DNA from: an uncultured Lachnospiraceae bacterium
GTDB taxonomy: Bacteria > Bacillota > Clostridia > Lachnospirales > Lachnospiraceae
Assembly: GCA_910587045.1 (NCBI GenBank)
Contig: CAJULG010000007.1
Span: 69,784-133,783 of the forward strand
Reading direction: 5' to 3'
DNA: 64,000 bases
The translations under genes were made by a program, and so were the position numbers. How positions within the stretch are numbered: the stretch's first letter is position 1; each line of letters starts with the position of its first letter. Positions 9,770 through 19,200 of the stretch are shown here, piece after piece. Under the pieces are notes generated by a model. That model did not search any database. It was not told where the DNA came from and saw only the letters and a list, made by a program, of their open reading frames with translations.

Positions 9770-9800
9770 GTTATAAAAGACCGGTCAAAAAACAGTCAAG
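9770..9800 (-). promoter_or_regulatory. promoter of the lipoprotein-ABC operon with direct-repeat operator
   Basis: Read on the minus strand: -35 TTGACT (9794-9799), an 18-bp spacer, and -10 TATAAC (9770-9775). On the plus strand the same stretch contains GTCAAA (9784) and GTCAAG (9795), spaced 11 bp, the usual phasing of OmpR-family response regulator sites. The same pair occurs upstream of the regulator gene at 11815. Between this promoter and the gene, a 9-bp hairpin (9731-9751, GGAGCGTGG with complement) lies in the leader and has no T tract. Confidence 0.55.
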
Positions 9801-9809
9801 GAATCTTTA

Positions 9810-11117
9810 CTAATTTATTGCGATTGTCACGGTGACAACTGCGCCGGCCGGCGATTGATTGGCAAGCTGTAATGCTCCGCCATGCTTCTGGGCCAGGATA
9901 CGGCTTACCGGAATTCCCATGCCCAGATGCTCCTGTGATCCGTCTCTGGAAAAGTCTATGCTGGGAAGCTGGTGCCGCGATCGTTTCAGATACTTCTCCG
10001 GAAATCCGGGACCATCATCGGATATGGTAATAACAAGGCTGTCATCGCATAAAGAAAAGGACAGAGTGATAGTCTGAACTGCATACCGCAGAGCGTTGGA
10101 AACTGTATTTTCCAGAATACGGTAAAGGATCTCCGTATCCACCATGCCGTTTCCTTTGGTTACCGTATTCGTAACATGAACCGTCCGGTTGCTCTGGGCT
10201 GCCATCAGAGTAAGGCTGTCTGTGATCTCATTCAGTAAACCCGGCAGGGAATGAAAGACAGGATGAAGCTCTAATTCCTCAAAGCGATTAATATCGCGGA
10301 TGGAATCCGTATATACCTCCATCCGCCTGGCAGTCTGCTGCAGGTTCCCGATCATTTCCAGTGTTTTTTCTTCCGTGATCGTTCCTGCAGGGATATTCAG
10401 TGACAGATATTCCGTATATCCTTCAATAATTGCGATAGGGTTTCTCAGGTCATGGGCAACAGACGCCTGCAGCAGCTTCCGCTCTGCCAGCATATTCCAT
10501 AGCTTCTGGTTGTTTTTCACAAGAGCTTCCCGCATTTTTTCAAAGGAGGCACAGAGGGCACCCATTTCATCACTACTGTTGTATGCGATGGAAAAGTCGA
10601 GGTTCTGCCGGGCAATGTTATCTGCCGCATCGGACAGAAGACATAGAGGTGTGTTCAGCTTCCATTGATAAAAGAGGATACTGCACAGTACGATCCCTGC
10701 TATAGAGTAAAGCAGTGGAAGCGCCACCATGAGTACGGAACAGCCGGTATATGCCAGTTTTCGCTTTGGCGTAAGTGCAGAATAGCTGTTCTCAATCTTA
10801 TCAATGCGGAAGGTTCGCCTGACTTCCTGTTCCGGGTCAGAGGAGGTACTAAAGGGAATCAGTTGGCTGCTCTCATTCTCTATATTCTGATTCAATTCTA
10901 CCAGTACCATTTCTTTTGCTTCTCTGCCATCGGCATAGGTTGTGGTGATATGCAGCATGACCTGATCAGAATCTGGCAGCAGCCAGGACTGGAAGGCCGC
11001 ACAGCCCCAGATCGTAAGTCCTGACAGTATCAGAATGATGAATACCGTGCAAAGTACCATATAAGTAAACAGCTTCTTTAAGGATGCATGATGAATGATC
11101 GTTTTTAATTGTTCCAT
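9810..11117 (-). CDS. sensor histidine kinase
   Basis: A 435-residue membrane kinase. TM1 spans roughly 18-45, an extracytoplasmic sensor domain 46-122, TM2 about 123-150, then a HAMP-like linker, the dimerisation helix with phospho-acceptor H222 (VAHDLRNP) and an HATPase domain with N-box NTVSNALRYA and G boxes DDGPGFP and GMGIPVSRIL. It overlaps the upstream response regulator by 13 bases. The short extracellular sensor and adjacent ABC transporter suggest sensing of a peptide or antibiotic-like signal, which is inference from context. Confidence 0.93.
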   Translation of the reverse strand: MEQLKTIIHHASLKKLFTYMVLCTVFIILILSGLTIWGCAAFQSWLLPDSDQVMLHITTTYADGREAKEMVLVELNQNIENESSQLIPFSTSSDPEQEVRRTFRIDKIENSYSALTPKRKLAYTGCSVLMVALPLLYSIAGIVLCSILFYQWKLNTPLCLLSDAADNIARQNLDFSIAYNSSDEMGALCASFEKMREALVKNNQKLWNMLAERKLLQASVAHDLRNPIAIIEGYTEYLSLNIPAGTITEEKTLEMIGNLQQTARRMEVYTDSIRDINRFEELELHPVFHSLPGLLNEITDSLTLMAAQSNRTVHVTNTVTKGNGMVDTEILYRILENTVSNALRYAVQTITLSFSLCDDSLVITISDDGPGFPEKYLKRSRHQLPSIDFSRDGSQEHLGMGIPVSRILAQKHGGALQLANQSPAGAVVTVTIAIN

Positions 11118-11779
11118 TTATACCCAATCCCCCAGACTGTTTCAATGTATTCTCTTCCGGTCGCTTCGGTCAGCTTTGCCCGGATCTTACGGATATGCTC
11201 CTTGATCACATTGTTGTTGCCCTCTGCCTCCAGGCCCCATACTGCCTCGTAGAGCTGTTCCTTATCAAAGACCTGATTCGGATTTGACATCAGGAATTCA
11301 ATCAGGTCGAATTCGCGTTTAGAAAATACGATGTTTTTGCCGTTATAGGAGCAGGTATGCCGGGAAAGATTGATGATCAGGCCCTGAGATGTGATCAGCT
11401 TTGACGGTTGTCTGCTCCGTTCCTCCCGGCGCAGATGGGAAGCAATGCGCGCAGTCAGCTCCTGCAGGCTGAAGGGCTTGGTCACATAATCATCCCCGCC
11501 GGCCTGAAGTCCGATGATCTTATCGGCTTCCGTTACTCTGGCAGTCAGGAAGATGATCGGACATGCCACCTGCTCCCGAATGATTTTACACAGCTCCAGT
11601 CCGTCCATACCGGGCATGTTGATATCCAGCAGGATCAGATCCGGTTGTACCTGCAGTCTGGAAATGACCTCCTCGCTGCAGTAGGCAGTATAAGTGATAT
11701 ATCCGTTGTTTGTCAGATGATCCGATAACAGCTGGGTCAGCATGATCTCATCATCTGCGATCAAAATTTTTCGTCCCAT
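11105..11779 (-). CDS. OmpR-family response regulator
   Basis: A 224-residue protein: receiver domain with acidic pair D9/D10, phospho-acceptor D52 (LDINMPGMDG), T79 and K101 (TKPF), then a winged-helix DNA-binding domain from about residue 128 (SKREFDLIEFL, NNVIKEHIRKIRAKL). It pairs with the overlapping histidine kinase. Its likely binding repeat GTCAAG-N5-GTCAAG occurs upstream of itself and of the lipoprotein-ABC operon, suggesting autoregulation plus control of the transporter. Confidence 0.94.
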   Translation of the reverse strand: MGRKILIADDEIMLTQLLSDHLTNNGYITYTAYCSEEVISRLQVQPDLILLDINMPGMDGLELCKIIREQVACPIIFLTARVTEADKIIGLQAGGDDYVTKPFSLQELTARIASHLRREERSRQPSKLITSQGLIINLSRHTCSYNGKNIVFSKREFDLIEFLMSNPNQVFDKEQLYEAVWGLEAEGNNNVIKEHIRKIRAKLTEATGREYIETVWGIGYKWNN

Positions 11780-11814
11780 GATAACACCTCCTGATAGTAT
11801 AATAAAACCAGAAG

Positions 11815-11831
11815 GTCAAGGATTCGTCAAG
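11815..11831. promoter_or_regulatory. direct-repeat operator upstream of the response regulator
   Basis: GTCAAG at 11815-11820 and again at 11826-11831, an exact repeat with 11-bp phasing, 36-52 bp ahead of the response regulator ATG. On the minus strand a TATACT-like -10 lies too close to either TTGACC/TTGACG for normal spacing, which suits an activated promoter. The same repeat is found at 9784-9800. Confidence 0.5.
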
Positions 11832-11943
11832 ATGGTGAATCTGTATGTCAGAAAGCATTTTGGCTATGAAAGAAAAGAAACAGGAGTTATAATATTTCTT
11901 GAACAGAAATACAGCTTGTAACAGAAGGAAAGGAAGGTTTTTT

Positions 11944-12579
11944 ATGCCAGAGATTGAATGGATCCCATGTGGAAATGTGAATTGCTATATTGTAAGAGGG
12001 GACGATGGCAGTATCCTGGTCGATACTGCGAGAACAAAATATCGGGAACGGATCCTGGAACGGTGCAGACAGGAGGAAATCCGGCTGATCGTGCTGACAC
12101 ATACACATATGGATCATTGTCAGAATGCGGAATTTCTTGCCAGGCAGCTACAGGTGCCTGTTGCTGCAGCAAAGGAGGATGCTTCATTGATTCAGGATAA
12201 TATGAGGCAGGAATTAAAGGCGGATACGCTGGCCGGGAGAATTGTCCTGGCGGCCTCCCTGGAAGCCTTCCGGAAGGATGAGATACCGTCCTTTGAAATT
12301 GATGTTTTTCTGAAAGAGGGAGATTCCCTTGAACAATATGGCGTTCCTGCCAGAGTGATCTCCCTGCCTGGACATACGGACGGTTCCATTGGCCTGGATG
12401 TAGAAGGAGGCGGATTGATCGTAGGAGATGCATTAATGAACATGTTTTATCCAACCGTTTCCATGCTCTACCATGACCGGAATGCAATGTTAGAAAGTGC
12501 AGAGAAGATCAGCAGACTCGGGGAACGAACCATCTATTTCGGACATGGCAGGCCCAGGAGGAACCGGAACTGGAGATAG
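11944..12579 (+). CDS. MBL-fold metallo-hydrolase
   Basis: A 211-residue metallo-beta-lactamase-fold protein of the glyoxalase II/RNase Z superfamily. It carries the metal-binding THTHMDHCQNAEF (HxHxDH), a GHTDGSIG histidine and the GDAL aspartate. The ATG at 11944 is chosen because AAGGAAGG lies seven bases upstream; an upstream TTG at 11899 is less likely. A TATAAT at 11888-11893 could be its -10. It ends three bases before the convergent FAD reductase gene with no visible terminator between. The substrate cannot be named. Confidence 0.87.
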   Translation: MPEIEWIPCGNVNCYIVRGDDGSILVDTARTKYRERILERCRQEEIRLIVLTHTHMDHCQNAEFLARQLQVPVAAAKEDASLIQDNMRQELKADTLAGRIVLAASLEAFRKDEIPSFEIDVFLKEGDSLEQYGVPARVISLPGHTDGSIGLDVEGGGLIVGDALMNMFYPTVSMLYHDRNAMLESAEKISRLGERTIYFGHGRPRRNRNWR

Positions 12580-12582
12580 ATA

Positions 12583-13611
12583 TCATCGCATTTCCCGGAA
12601 GGTGTCGGACAGATCACCAACCAGACTCCACTGGTGTTCCATATAACGCTTCAGGCTGTTCGCCCGTTCCTCGTAATCCGTATGAACTTTTTCCGGATCA
12701 TCAAAGTGTTCGGCAATCGCACAGGCGGCGCAGTATCCGCTTTCCATTCCTGCGGAGATACCCTCTCCCATCGGATTCAGGAAGCCTGCCGTTTCTCCGG
12801 CAAAGAAGATCCGTCCGGTTCCGTAGATGACAGGACAGCCCGGCAGGATCCGGGGCATCAACCACTTTTCCGACTTTAGTTCTTTCCTGATATTTAAGTG
12901 ATGTTGTTTCTTCATATATGCGATAAAGCGTTGATGATAGTCATGAATTTTGTTCATATCTGTGACAGAGACGCCCAGGATCAGCAGGCCATCCTTCACA
13001 TTAAACCAGGCATCATATTCCGACAGCTCCGGCTGGAGATAAGCATAAAAATAATGGGGATCTAAATCGATGGTTCCCGAATAAAAGGTCTGGTAAGTTA
13101 TGATATATTGCGGGTCGGCAGAAGGAAGCACCTTTCGTTTGAAGCATCCGGTTACACCCTCGCAATCCAGAATATAGCGGGCGGTTTCCCGGGAGGCCGT
13201 TGTCCCGCCAAGAAGAACCGTGACAGAATCCCTTTTTGTTTCACAGGAGAGCGCCATAGTGCCGTCCCGAAGCTCTGCTCCTGCGTTCACTGCCAGTCCG
13301 GTAAGCCAGTGATCAAAGGAACTGCGCCAGATATTCAGCCCCGGCTGTTTAAATGCATACTCTTTTCCTTTGTCATTGGTAAAGATCATCCCCTGATTTT
13401 CAGCAGGCGTACACATAACAGCTTCCGGAACCGGTTCTTTATAATAAAGAGATATCAGATGCAGGGACTTCTGTATTAGTATTCCCGAACAGGATTTGTA
13501 CCGGGGAAGCAGGCACTTTTCCACGATCAAAACCCGATAGCCCCGTTCAGACAGTATTTTAGCAGCGGTACAGCCGGTCGGTCCTGCTCCTGTGATAATG
13601 ACATCATACAT
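12583..13611 (-). CDS. FAD-dependent oxidoreductase of the geranylgeranyl reductase family
   Basis: A 342-residue flavoprotein with an N-terminal dinucleotide-binding motif GAGPTGCTAAKIL, the PRYKSCSG segment seen just after the FAD fold in geranylgeranyl-reductase-like enzymes, and a distal FAD contact FFAGETAGFLNPMGEGISAG. Members reduce isoprenoid double bonds or act as uncharacterised oxidoreductases in anaerobes, so the physiological substrate is open. It is transcribed divergently from the first mannanase and convergently with the MBL hydrolase. Confidence 0.8.
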   Translation of the reverse strand: MYDVIITGAGPTGCTAAKILSERGYRVLIVEKCLLPRYKSCSGILIQKSLHLISLYYKEPVPEAVMCTPAENQGMIFTNDKGKEYAFKQPGLNIWRSSFDHWLTGLAVNAGAELRDGTMALSCETKRDSVTVLLGGTTASRETARYILDCEGVTGCFKRKVLPSADPQYIITYQTFYSGTIDLDPHYFYAYLQPELSEYDAWFNVKDGLLILGVSVTDMNKIHDYHQRFIAYMKKQHHLNIRKELKSEKWLMPRILPGCPVIYGTGRIFFAGETAGFLNPMGEGISAGMESGYCAACAIAEHFDDPEKVHTDYEERANSLKRYMEHQWSLVGDLSDTFREMR

Positions 13612-13853
13612 ATGAATCTCCTTTTTCTTTTGAACAAAATGAATTAGTAGCGATACGCACCTAGTCTATCACAAATGTACAGCCACCTGCAAGCAGTCAC
13701 TGTTCTTTTGACGGAATATAGCTATACAGAAGGGGTGTACGGGAAGCTGACGCTGACAGAAAAGGCTTGTATAGTGAACTTGCACAAAGGAAAAGGGAAA
13801 AAATCAGTAATCCTATATATTTTCAAAATGCAATTCATATGATATAGTTAAGT

Positions 13854-13885
13854 TATAATTAAGTAATTGTATGCTAAACGTTAGG
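13854..13885 (+). promoter_or_regulatory. -10 box and LacI-type operator upstream of the first mannanase
   Basis: TATAAT at 13854-13859 is followed by CTAAACGTTAGG at 13874-13885, a dyad centred on CG like LacI/GalR-family operators. It lies about 15 bases downstream of the -10, where a bound repressor would block transcription. No convincing -35 is present. A related dyad lies upstream of the second mannanase at 16200. The rest of the 13612-13906 gap shows nothing recognisable apart from a short CTGCAAGCAG palindrome at 13687. Confidence 0.5.
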
Positions 13886-13906
13886 TAAAAATGAAAAGAG
13901 GAACGT

Positions 13907-15955
13907 ATGAAGAAAGGATACAAAATTTTTCCGATCGTTCTTGCTGCCTTAGTGGCCATATCCGCTTTTTCTGAATCCGGATATCAGATTGTACATGGGT
14001 CTGAGACTCAGGAGAGCGATGCCGAAGGCAGGACGGAAATAATAGATGATTTTGAAAGGGGCAGGGTAAGCAACTGGTCGTGGAGCGGTGGCTGGAAATA
14101 CGATGAGCGGGTGGAACTGGAAGCGGTTTCTTTTCTGGATGAACAGGTGCTGCAGTTAAATGTGGATTATACGCCTTATACTGCAGAGAGCTGGAGTGAA
14201 GCCAAGATCAGTAAGAATTTTGCACCGGCGCTAAACCTGTCCGGTTATAATTTTCTGATTGTAGATATCTACTATCCGGCGGACTGGGACGAGACGAAGC
14301 TTGGTGTGAAGTTCTTTTCGAACAGCGGACTGGATCAGGATGTTGTTATAGAGAATGCAGAGGATACAGGAGCGGGATATAAGAAGGGAACTGCAACGGT
14401 CAGGGTTAGTGCCTGCAGATCACAGTTTGCTGACCTGACAATAGGGATTGTTGGTAAATATGCGGATTTCTCCGGTCTGATCTATCTGGACAATATCCGT
14501 CTGGCGGAAAAAAGTGCCGGTGATGTATCCACAGCGATTACCCGGACAGCCGGATCCGGCACCCGGGCAGATTGGAGCGGTATGGAGCAAAAGGTTGAAG
14601 TAGTTGATAAAGATGCGATTGAGAAGACAAAAGAACTGTACGGGTATCTTCAGGCGCTGAGCCGGAACGACCAGGTACTGTTTGGCCACCAGAACGATTA
14701 TCACAAGAAGGTTTCCCAGTCGGCACCAGAAGGAGATACCAAGGAACTGACCGGCAGCTTAAGCGGTATTTACGGTGTGGATTCACTGGCATTGACCGGT
14801 GTGGAGCTTGGCATGACGAATACAGAAGAGGCAATGAATGCAGTTGTTGCATATAGTAAAGCGGCGGCAGAGCAGGGGGCGATCCTGACGCTGTCTACCC
14901 ATATGCCGAACTTTACGAATGAAAAGGTAAAGGCATCGGAGGATGGCGGATATGATTTTACGGCCTGTGATTTTAGTGAGTCCCAGGATTTAAGTAATAA
15001 TTGTGCAGAACAGGTTCTGCCGGGCGGGGCTTATAATCCGCAGTTAAATGCCTATCTGGATGTGATCGCGGAATATGCGCTTAAATTGCAGGAGGAGGAT
15101 ATTCCGCTGATCTTCCGGCCTTATCATGAGAATAATGGCGGCTGGTTCTGGTGGGGTTCCGGTACCACAGTGGAAACCTATCAGGCACTGTATCAGTATA
15201 CGGTTACATATCTGGAGGAAAAGGGCGTTCACAATATTCTTTATGTCTATTCTCCGAACGGGCCGTTTACAGATGCACAGGAGTATCTGGAGCGTTATCC
15301 GGGTGATGCATATGTAGATATTCTGGCCTTTGATTATTATGATGATTATAATTCCTATCCGGCACAGGCAGACAATGATTTCTTTGCCAGGCTGGAAACT
15401 ACCTGTCAGCTGGTGTCCGGTCTGGCAGAGGAGAGAGGAAAGCTATCTGCTATTTCAGAAACCGGTGTCCGGGTGATGAAGGCGGATGGTTCTGACAGCG
15501 AGGGCCTGTTGCCGACCGGGAATCCGGTGGCAAAGAGGGTTACGGGAATCAACTGGTATCAGAAGGTATGCGACATTGCAGATGAGGCAGGAATGCCATA
15601 TTATCTGGTCTGGTCGAACTTTGGAGACCGGAACTTCTATGTACCGTACAGGGTCAGCGATACCAGCGGTCATGAAATGGCAGATGATTTTATAGAATTT
15701 TACAATTATGATAAGTCCATATTTGCCAATGGTACGGGCTTTTATCAGGCAATAGAGGAACCGGAGGCGACAGAGGAAGACGGAACGGAGGACGTTGCTA
15801 TAACAGAAGTATCTTCGGAAGGACAGGATACGACTCCGGAGCAGGAAGATCAGACCGGGCCAGGCCGGGTATGGATGTACGGTATTATTGCTGTTGTGAT
15901 CCTGGCAGGAATTGCAGGAGCGGTCATAATTGTGAACAGCAGGCGTAAAAGATAA
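13907..15955 (+). CDS. GH26 beta-mannanase, membrane anchored, with N-terminal mannan-binding module
   Basis: A 682-residue secreted endo-beta-1,4-mannanase. Order: signal peptide (1-25); a CBM23/CIA30-like module (about 45-205, opening IIDDFERG); the GH26 barrel (about 230-610); an acidic Thr/Glu-rich linker; and a C-terminal TM helix followed by SRRKR. The acid/base is E408 in FRPYHENNGGWFWWG and the nucleophile E518 in ISETG. There is no sortase motif, so it is likely held in the membrane by its tail. RBS AGAGG lies before the ATG. It is a close paralogue of the next gene over the CBM and catalytic parts and probably shares a LacI-type regulator with it. Confidence 0.92.
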   Translation: MKKGYKIFPIVLAALVAISAFSESGYQIVHGSETQESDAEGRTEIIDDFERGRVSNWSWSGGWKYDERVELEAVSFLDEQVLQLNVDYTPYTAESWSEAKISKNFAPALNLSGYNFLIVDIYYPADWDETKLGVKFFSNSGLDQDVVIENAEDTGAGYKKGTATVRVSACRSQFADLTIGIVGKYADFSGLIYLDNIRLAEKSAGDVSTAITRTAGSGTRADWSGMEQKVEVVDKDAIEKTKELYGYLQALSRNDQVLFGHQNDYHKKVSQSAPEGDTKELTGSLSGIYGVDSLALTGVELGMTNTEEAMNAVVAYSKAAAEQGAILTLSTHMPNFTNEKVKASEDGGYDFTACDFSESQDLSNNCAEQVLPGGAYNPQLNAYLDVIAEYALKLQEEDIPLIFRPYHENNGGWFWWGSGTTVETYQALYQYTVTYLEEKGVHNILYVYSPNGPFTDAQEYLERYPGDAYVDILAFDYYDDYNSYPAQADNDFFARLETTCQLVSGLAEERGKLSAISETGVRVMKADGSDSEGLLPTGNPVAKRVTGINWYQKVCDIADEAGMPYYLVWSNFGDRNFYVPYRVSDTSGHEMADDFIEFYNYDKSIFANGTGFYQAIEEPEATEEDGTEDVAITEVSSEGQDTTPEQEDQTGPGRVWMYGIIAVVILAGIAGAVIIVNSRRKR

Positions 15956-16174
15956 GAACAATAGCGTCCGGCAGGAAATTGAAATAGAAATGAGAGTGTA
16001 ACAGCTTTTATTATATGTGTGTGTGTACGAGGCAGGCAGTATCTGGAGACAGGAGCTGCCTGTTTCCCTGTATTTTGGCAATCCGGTATATATCCTATAA
16101 CCTTCCTTTCTTTATTTTTGTTGAATATTCACAAAGAAAAAACAAAAAAATCGTGAATCCTGTTTCTAGTAAAC

Positions 16175-16209
16175 TTAACGATTACTTGCTATAATGAAGT
16201 TAACGTTAA
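16175..16209 (+). promoter_or_regulatory. promoter region of the second mannanase with two LacI-type half-palindromes
   Basis: TATAAT at 16190-16195 is flanked by TTAACGATTA (16175-16184, in the promoter spacer) and TTAACGTTAA (16200-16209, just after the -10), the latter inside a longer dyad AAGTTAACGTTAAACTT. Further GTTAA words follow to 16250. The 323-bp gap before the gene also holds a weak hairpin (CAGGCAG/CTGCCTG, 16033-16062) that may end the upstream transcript. Confidence 0.5.
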
Positions 16210-16278
16210 ACTTAAACATAAAGTTAATGGTTTAATGTTATACTGTTAACTAGAATGAAGGAAAGAAAGGGTGGGAAA

Positions 16279-19200
16279 ATGACAAAAAAGAAGAGAAAAA
16301 TGCGGTTTGCAGCACTCTCCATGAGCATTTTACTGGCGGCATCCTGTCTGTTGTTTGCCGGACCGGATATTCCGGTAGTCAATGCCAGCGGGGATTCCAT
16401 AACCGCAGAGGGACCGTTTCAGATCGGATCAGGTGCGATTACCTTTGATTCGACAAGTGACTGGAATGAAGCAGCCGGAGACGGAGTAAACGTCAGTATC
16501 AGTACGACAGAGGCGCTGAAGAAGGGTGCCACCGTGGAGGTGGATCTTCTGCTGGATGCCGGTGTGGATTTTGCAGGTATTATGAAGCTGCAGGGTGTTG
16601 CAAGGCTGGGAGATCTGTGGGAGTGGACACCGGCAGATAATATTGTAGATCTTCAGAATGGTGATTTTACGGTTACCCCGGATGGAACACAAAAGTCCGC
16701 GCATGCGACCTTCCATTTTGATTCGGATGCAATAGAACAGGGTGCTCTGGCTGCTTTTACGATCAAACCGGCCGGGTATCAGTGTGATTACAGCGGAACG
16801 ATGTATATTGCAAATGTAGTCCTTACGGATGGACAAGGCTCCGATACACCTGTAAGCGGTGATCTGGTTGCATCCCTTCCGGACAGACAGCAGATGTATG
16901 GAACTGACATTACGTTTGATAATACTTCGGATTGGGATGATAAGGGTGAATTCGAACTTTCCCTGCAGACTGACGCTGCTTTAAAAACAGGAGCCAGGAT
17001 TACCATGGATATTCTGATCCCAAAGGATAAGACCTTTAGCGGAAGTCTGAAATTCCAGGGCGTAACTAAGGTTGGCGCCGGCTGGGACTGGACACAGTTT
17101 GATGCGATTCCGGAGTTAACGGATGCTGATTTTACAGTAGACGGAGAATATAAGAAGGCAACAGTTGCCTATACCGGTGATCCGCTTACTACGGATGAGA
17201 TTAAGGTTTTTATTGTGAAGGCAGCCGGATATTACTGTGATTACAGCGGGCCGGTTTATATTGAAAACGTCTGCTTATATGATGGCGCGGGTTCCGGGGA
17301 GGTAGTTCTTCCGGAGAAGGATCCGGCAGTCATTGATGATTTTGAGGATGGAACCTCCAGCGGCTGGGTAACGGAAAGCGGCTGGCAGTACGACAATGCA
17401 GTAGGGATCTCTGCAGCAGAGCTGAATGGACAGAAGATGTTAAAGCTGGATCTGGATTATACCGGATATGGAGATACCTCCTGGAGTGAGGCGAAGATCA
17501 AGAAGGATTTTGACAGTCCATATGACGTGTCCGCTTATAATTACCTGACGGTTGATTTCTATTATCCGGAAGGACTGGATATCAGTCAGCTGGGTGTAAA
17601 GTTCTTCGCCGATGGAATCTTAAATAAGGATGTAACCATTGAAGGGGATGAGGCTGTCGGAAGCGGCTATAAGAAGGGTGTTGCGGCAGTGAAATTCTCA
17701 CCGACGGCAACGCCGCTGGAAAATCTTACATTAGGGCTGGTTGGTAAGAATACCACGTTTAACGGTTCCATTTATATTGATAATATTACATTAAGTCAGT
17801 ACAATGCAGCCGGTGATTATGTACCGATCACCTCGGTTCCGAATGCAACAGGAACGCAGGCAAATGCAGCCGGTATGACAGGCAGCGTAACGCTTGCAGA
17901 TGCCAATGCAACGGTGGAAGCAAGACGCCTATACAGCTATCTTCAGGCCATTGCGGGGAATGATCAGGTGCTATTCGGTCATGAGAATGATTATAATAAG
18001 AAGGTTTCTCAGACTGCCACAGAGGGTGATGTGAAGGAACTGACCGGAAGCTTAAGTGCGATCTATGGTCTGGATACCCTGGCGATCGCTGGAGCAGAGC
18101 TTGGACTGACGGATCCGCAGCAGGCCATGGATACTTCTGTTGCGAACAGCCTGGCGGCTGCCAGACAGGGTTCCATTGTTTCTCTGTCTGCCCATATGCC
18201 GAACTTTACGAACGAGAAGATCACAGTTAATCCGGATGGAAGCTTTAACTTCACGACCTGTGATTTTGGAGAATCCAAGGATTTATCCAATAATTGTGCG
18301 GAGCAGATCCTTCCGGGCGGAGATTATAATAAGCAGTTTAATGCTTATCTGGATATGATCGCAGAGTATGCCCTTGCTTTGCAGGCAGAACATGTACCGA
18401 TCCTGTTCCGGCCGTTCCATGAGAATAACGGAGGCTGGTTCTGGTGGGGTTCTTCTACCAGCGTGGAGACCTATAAGAGCCTGTATCGCTATACGGAGGA
18501 ATATCTGGAGGCCAAGGGTGTTCATAACATGTTATATGTATATTCTCCAAATGGACCGTTCAGCAGTGAAAGCAAATATATGGAGCGGTATCCGGGCGAT
18601 GAATATGTAGATATCCTTGCATTTGATTATTATGATGACTATAATACCTATCCGGCTACAGCCGATGGAAGCTTCTTTGCCAACTTAAGAACCACCTGCC
18701 AGCTCGTATCGGCTCTGGCTGCAAAGCAGGGCAAGCTTGCAGCAATTTCCGAGACCGGTGTTCGTGTAATGAAGAAGGATGGTTCTGATAACGAAGGTCT
18801 GTTGGTGACCGGAAATCCGGTAGCTGAGAGCAAGACCGGAAAGAACTGGTATCAGGAGGTATGCAATATCGCACAGGAGGCGGACATGCCATATTATCTG
18901 GTATGGGCGAACTTCAGTGATACGAATTTCTATGTTCCGTATAAGTACAATGATACCATGGGACATGAAATGATCAATGAATTTATAGATTTTTATAATA
19001 ATGACAAGTCCGTGTTTGCAGACGGGACGAACTTCTACAGCAATACGACAGCAGTGACCGGGAATGCCTATACGAACCCATACGGTTATATGATCGCTCC
19101 ATTTGACCGGGCGGTGATCAAGGATGCAATGATCTTAAGCGGAAGCGTAACGAACGGAAATGATGTGAAATTTGTGATTACCAATCCGGATAACGGTAAG

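Noticed and set aside
13686..13698. CTGCAAGCAGTC word shared with the 23612-23625 hairpin tip, as a dispersed repeat
   Set aside because: Only the short palindrome matches; the outer arms are missing at 13686, so two copies are not evidence of a repeat family.
15455..16081. 208-residue open frame on the minus strand over the first mannanase
   Set aside because: Antisense shadow of the GH26 coding region and its 3' flank; no ribosome binding site, low-complexity reading, and the plus-strand frame is a certain enzyme.
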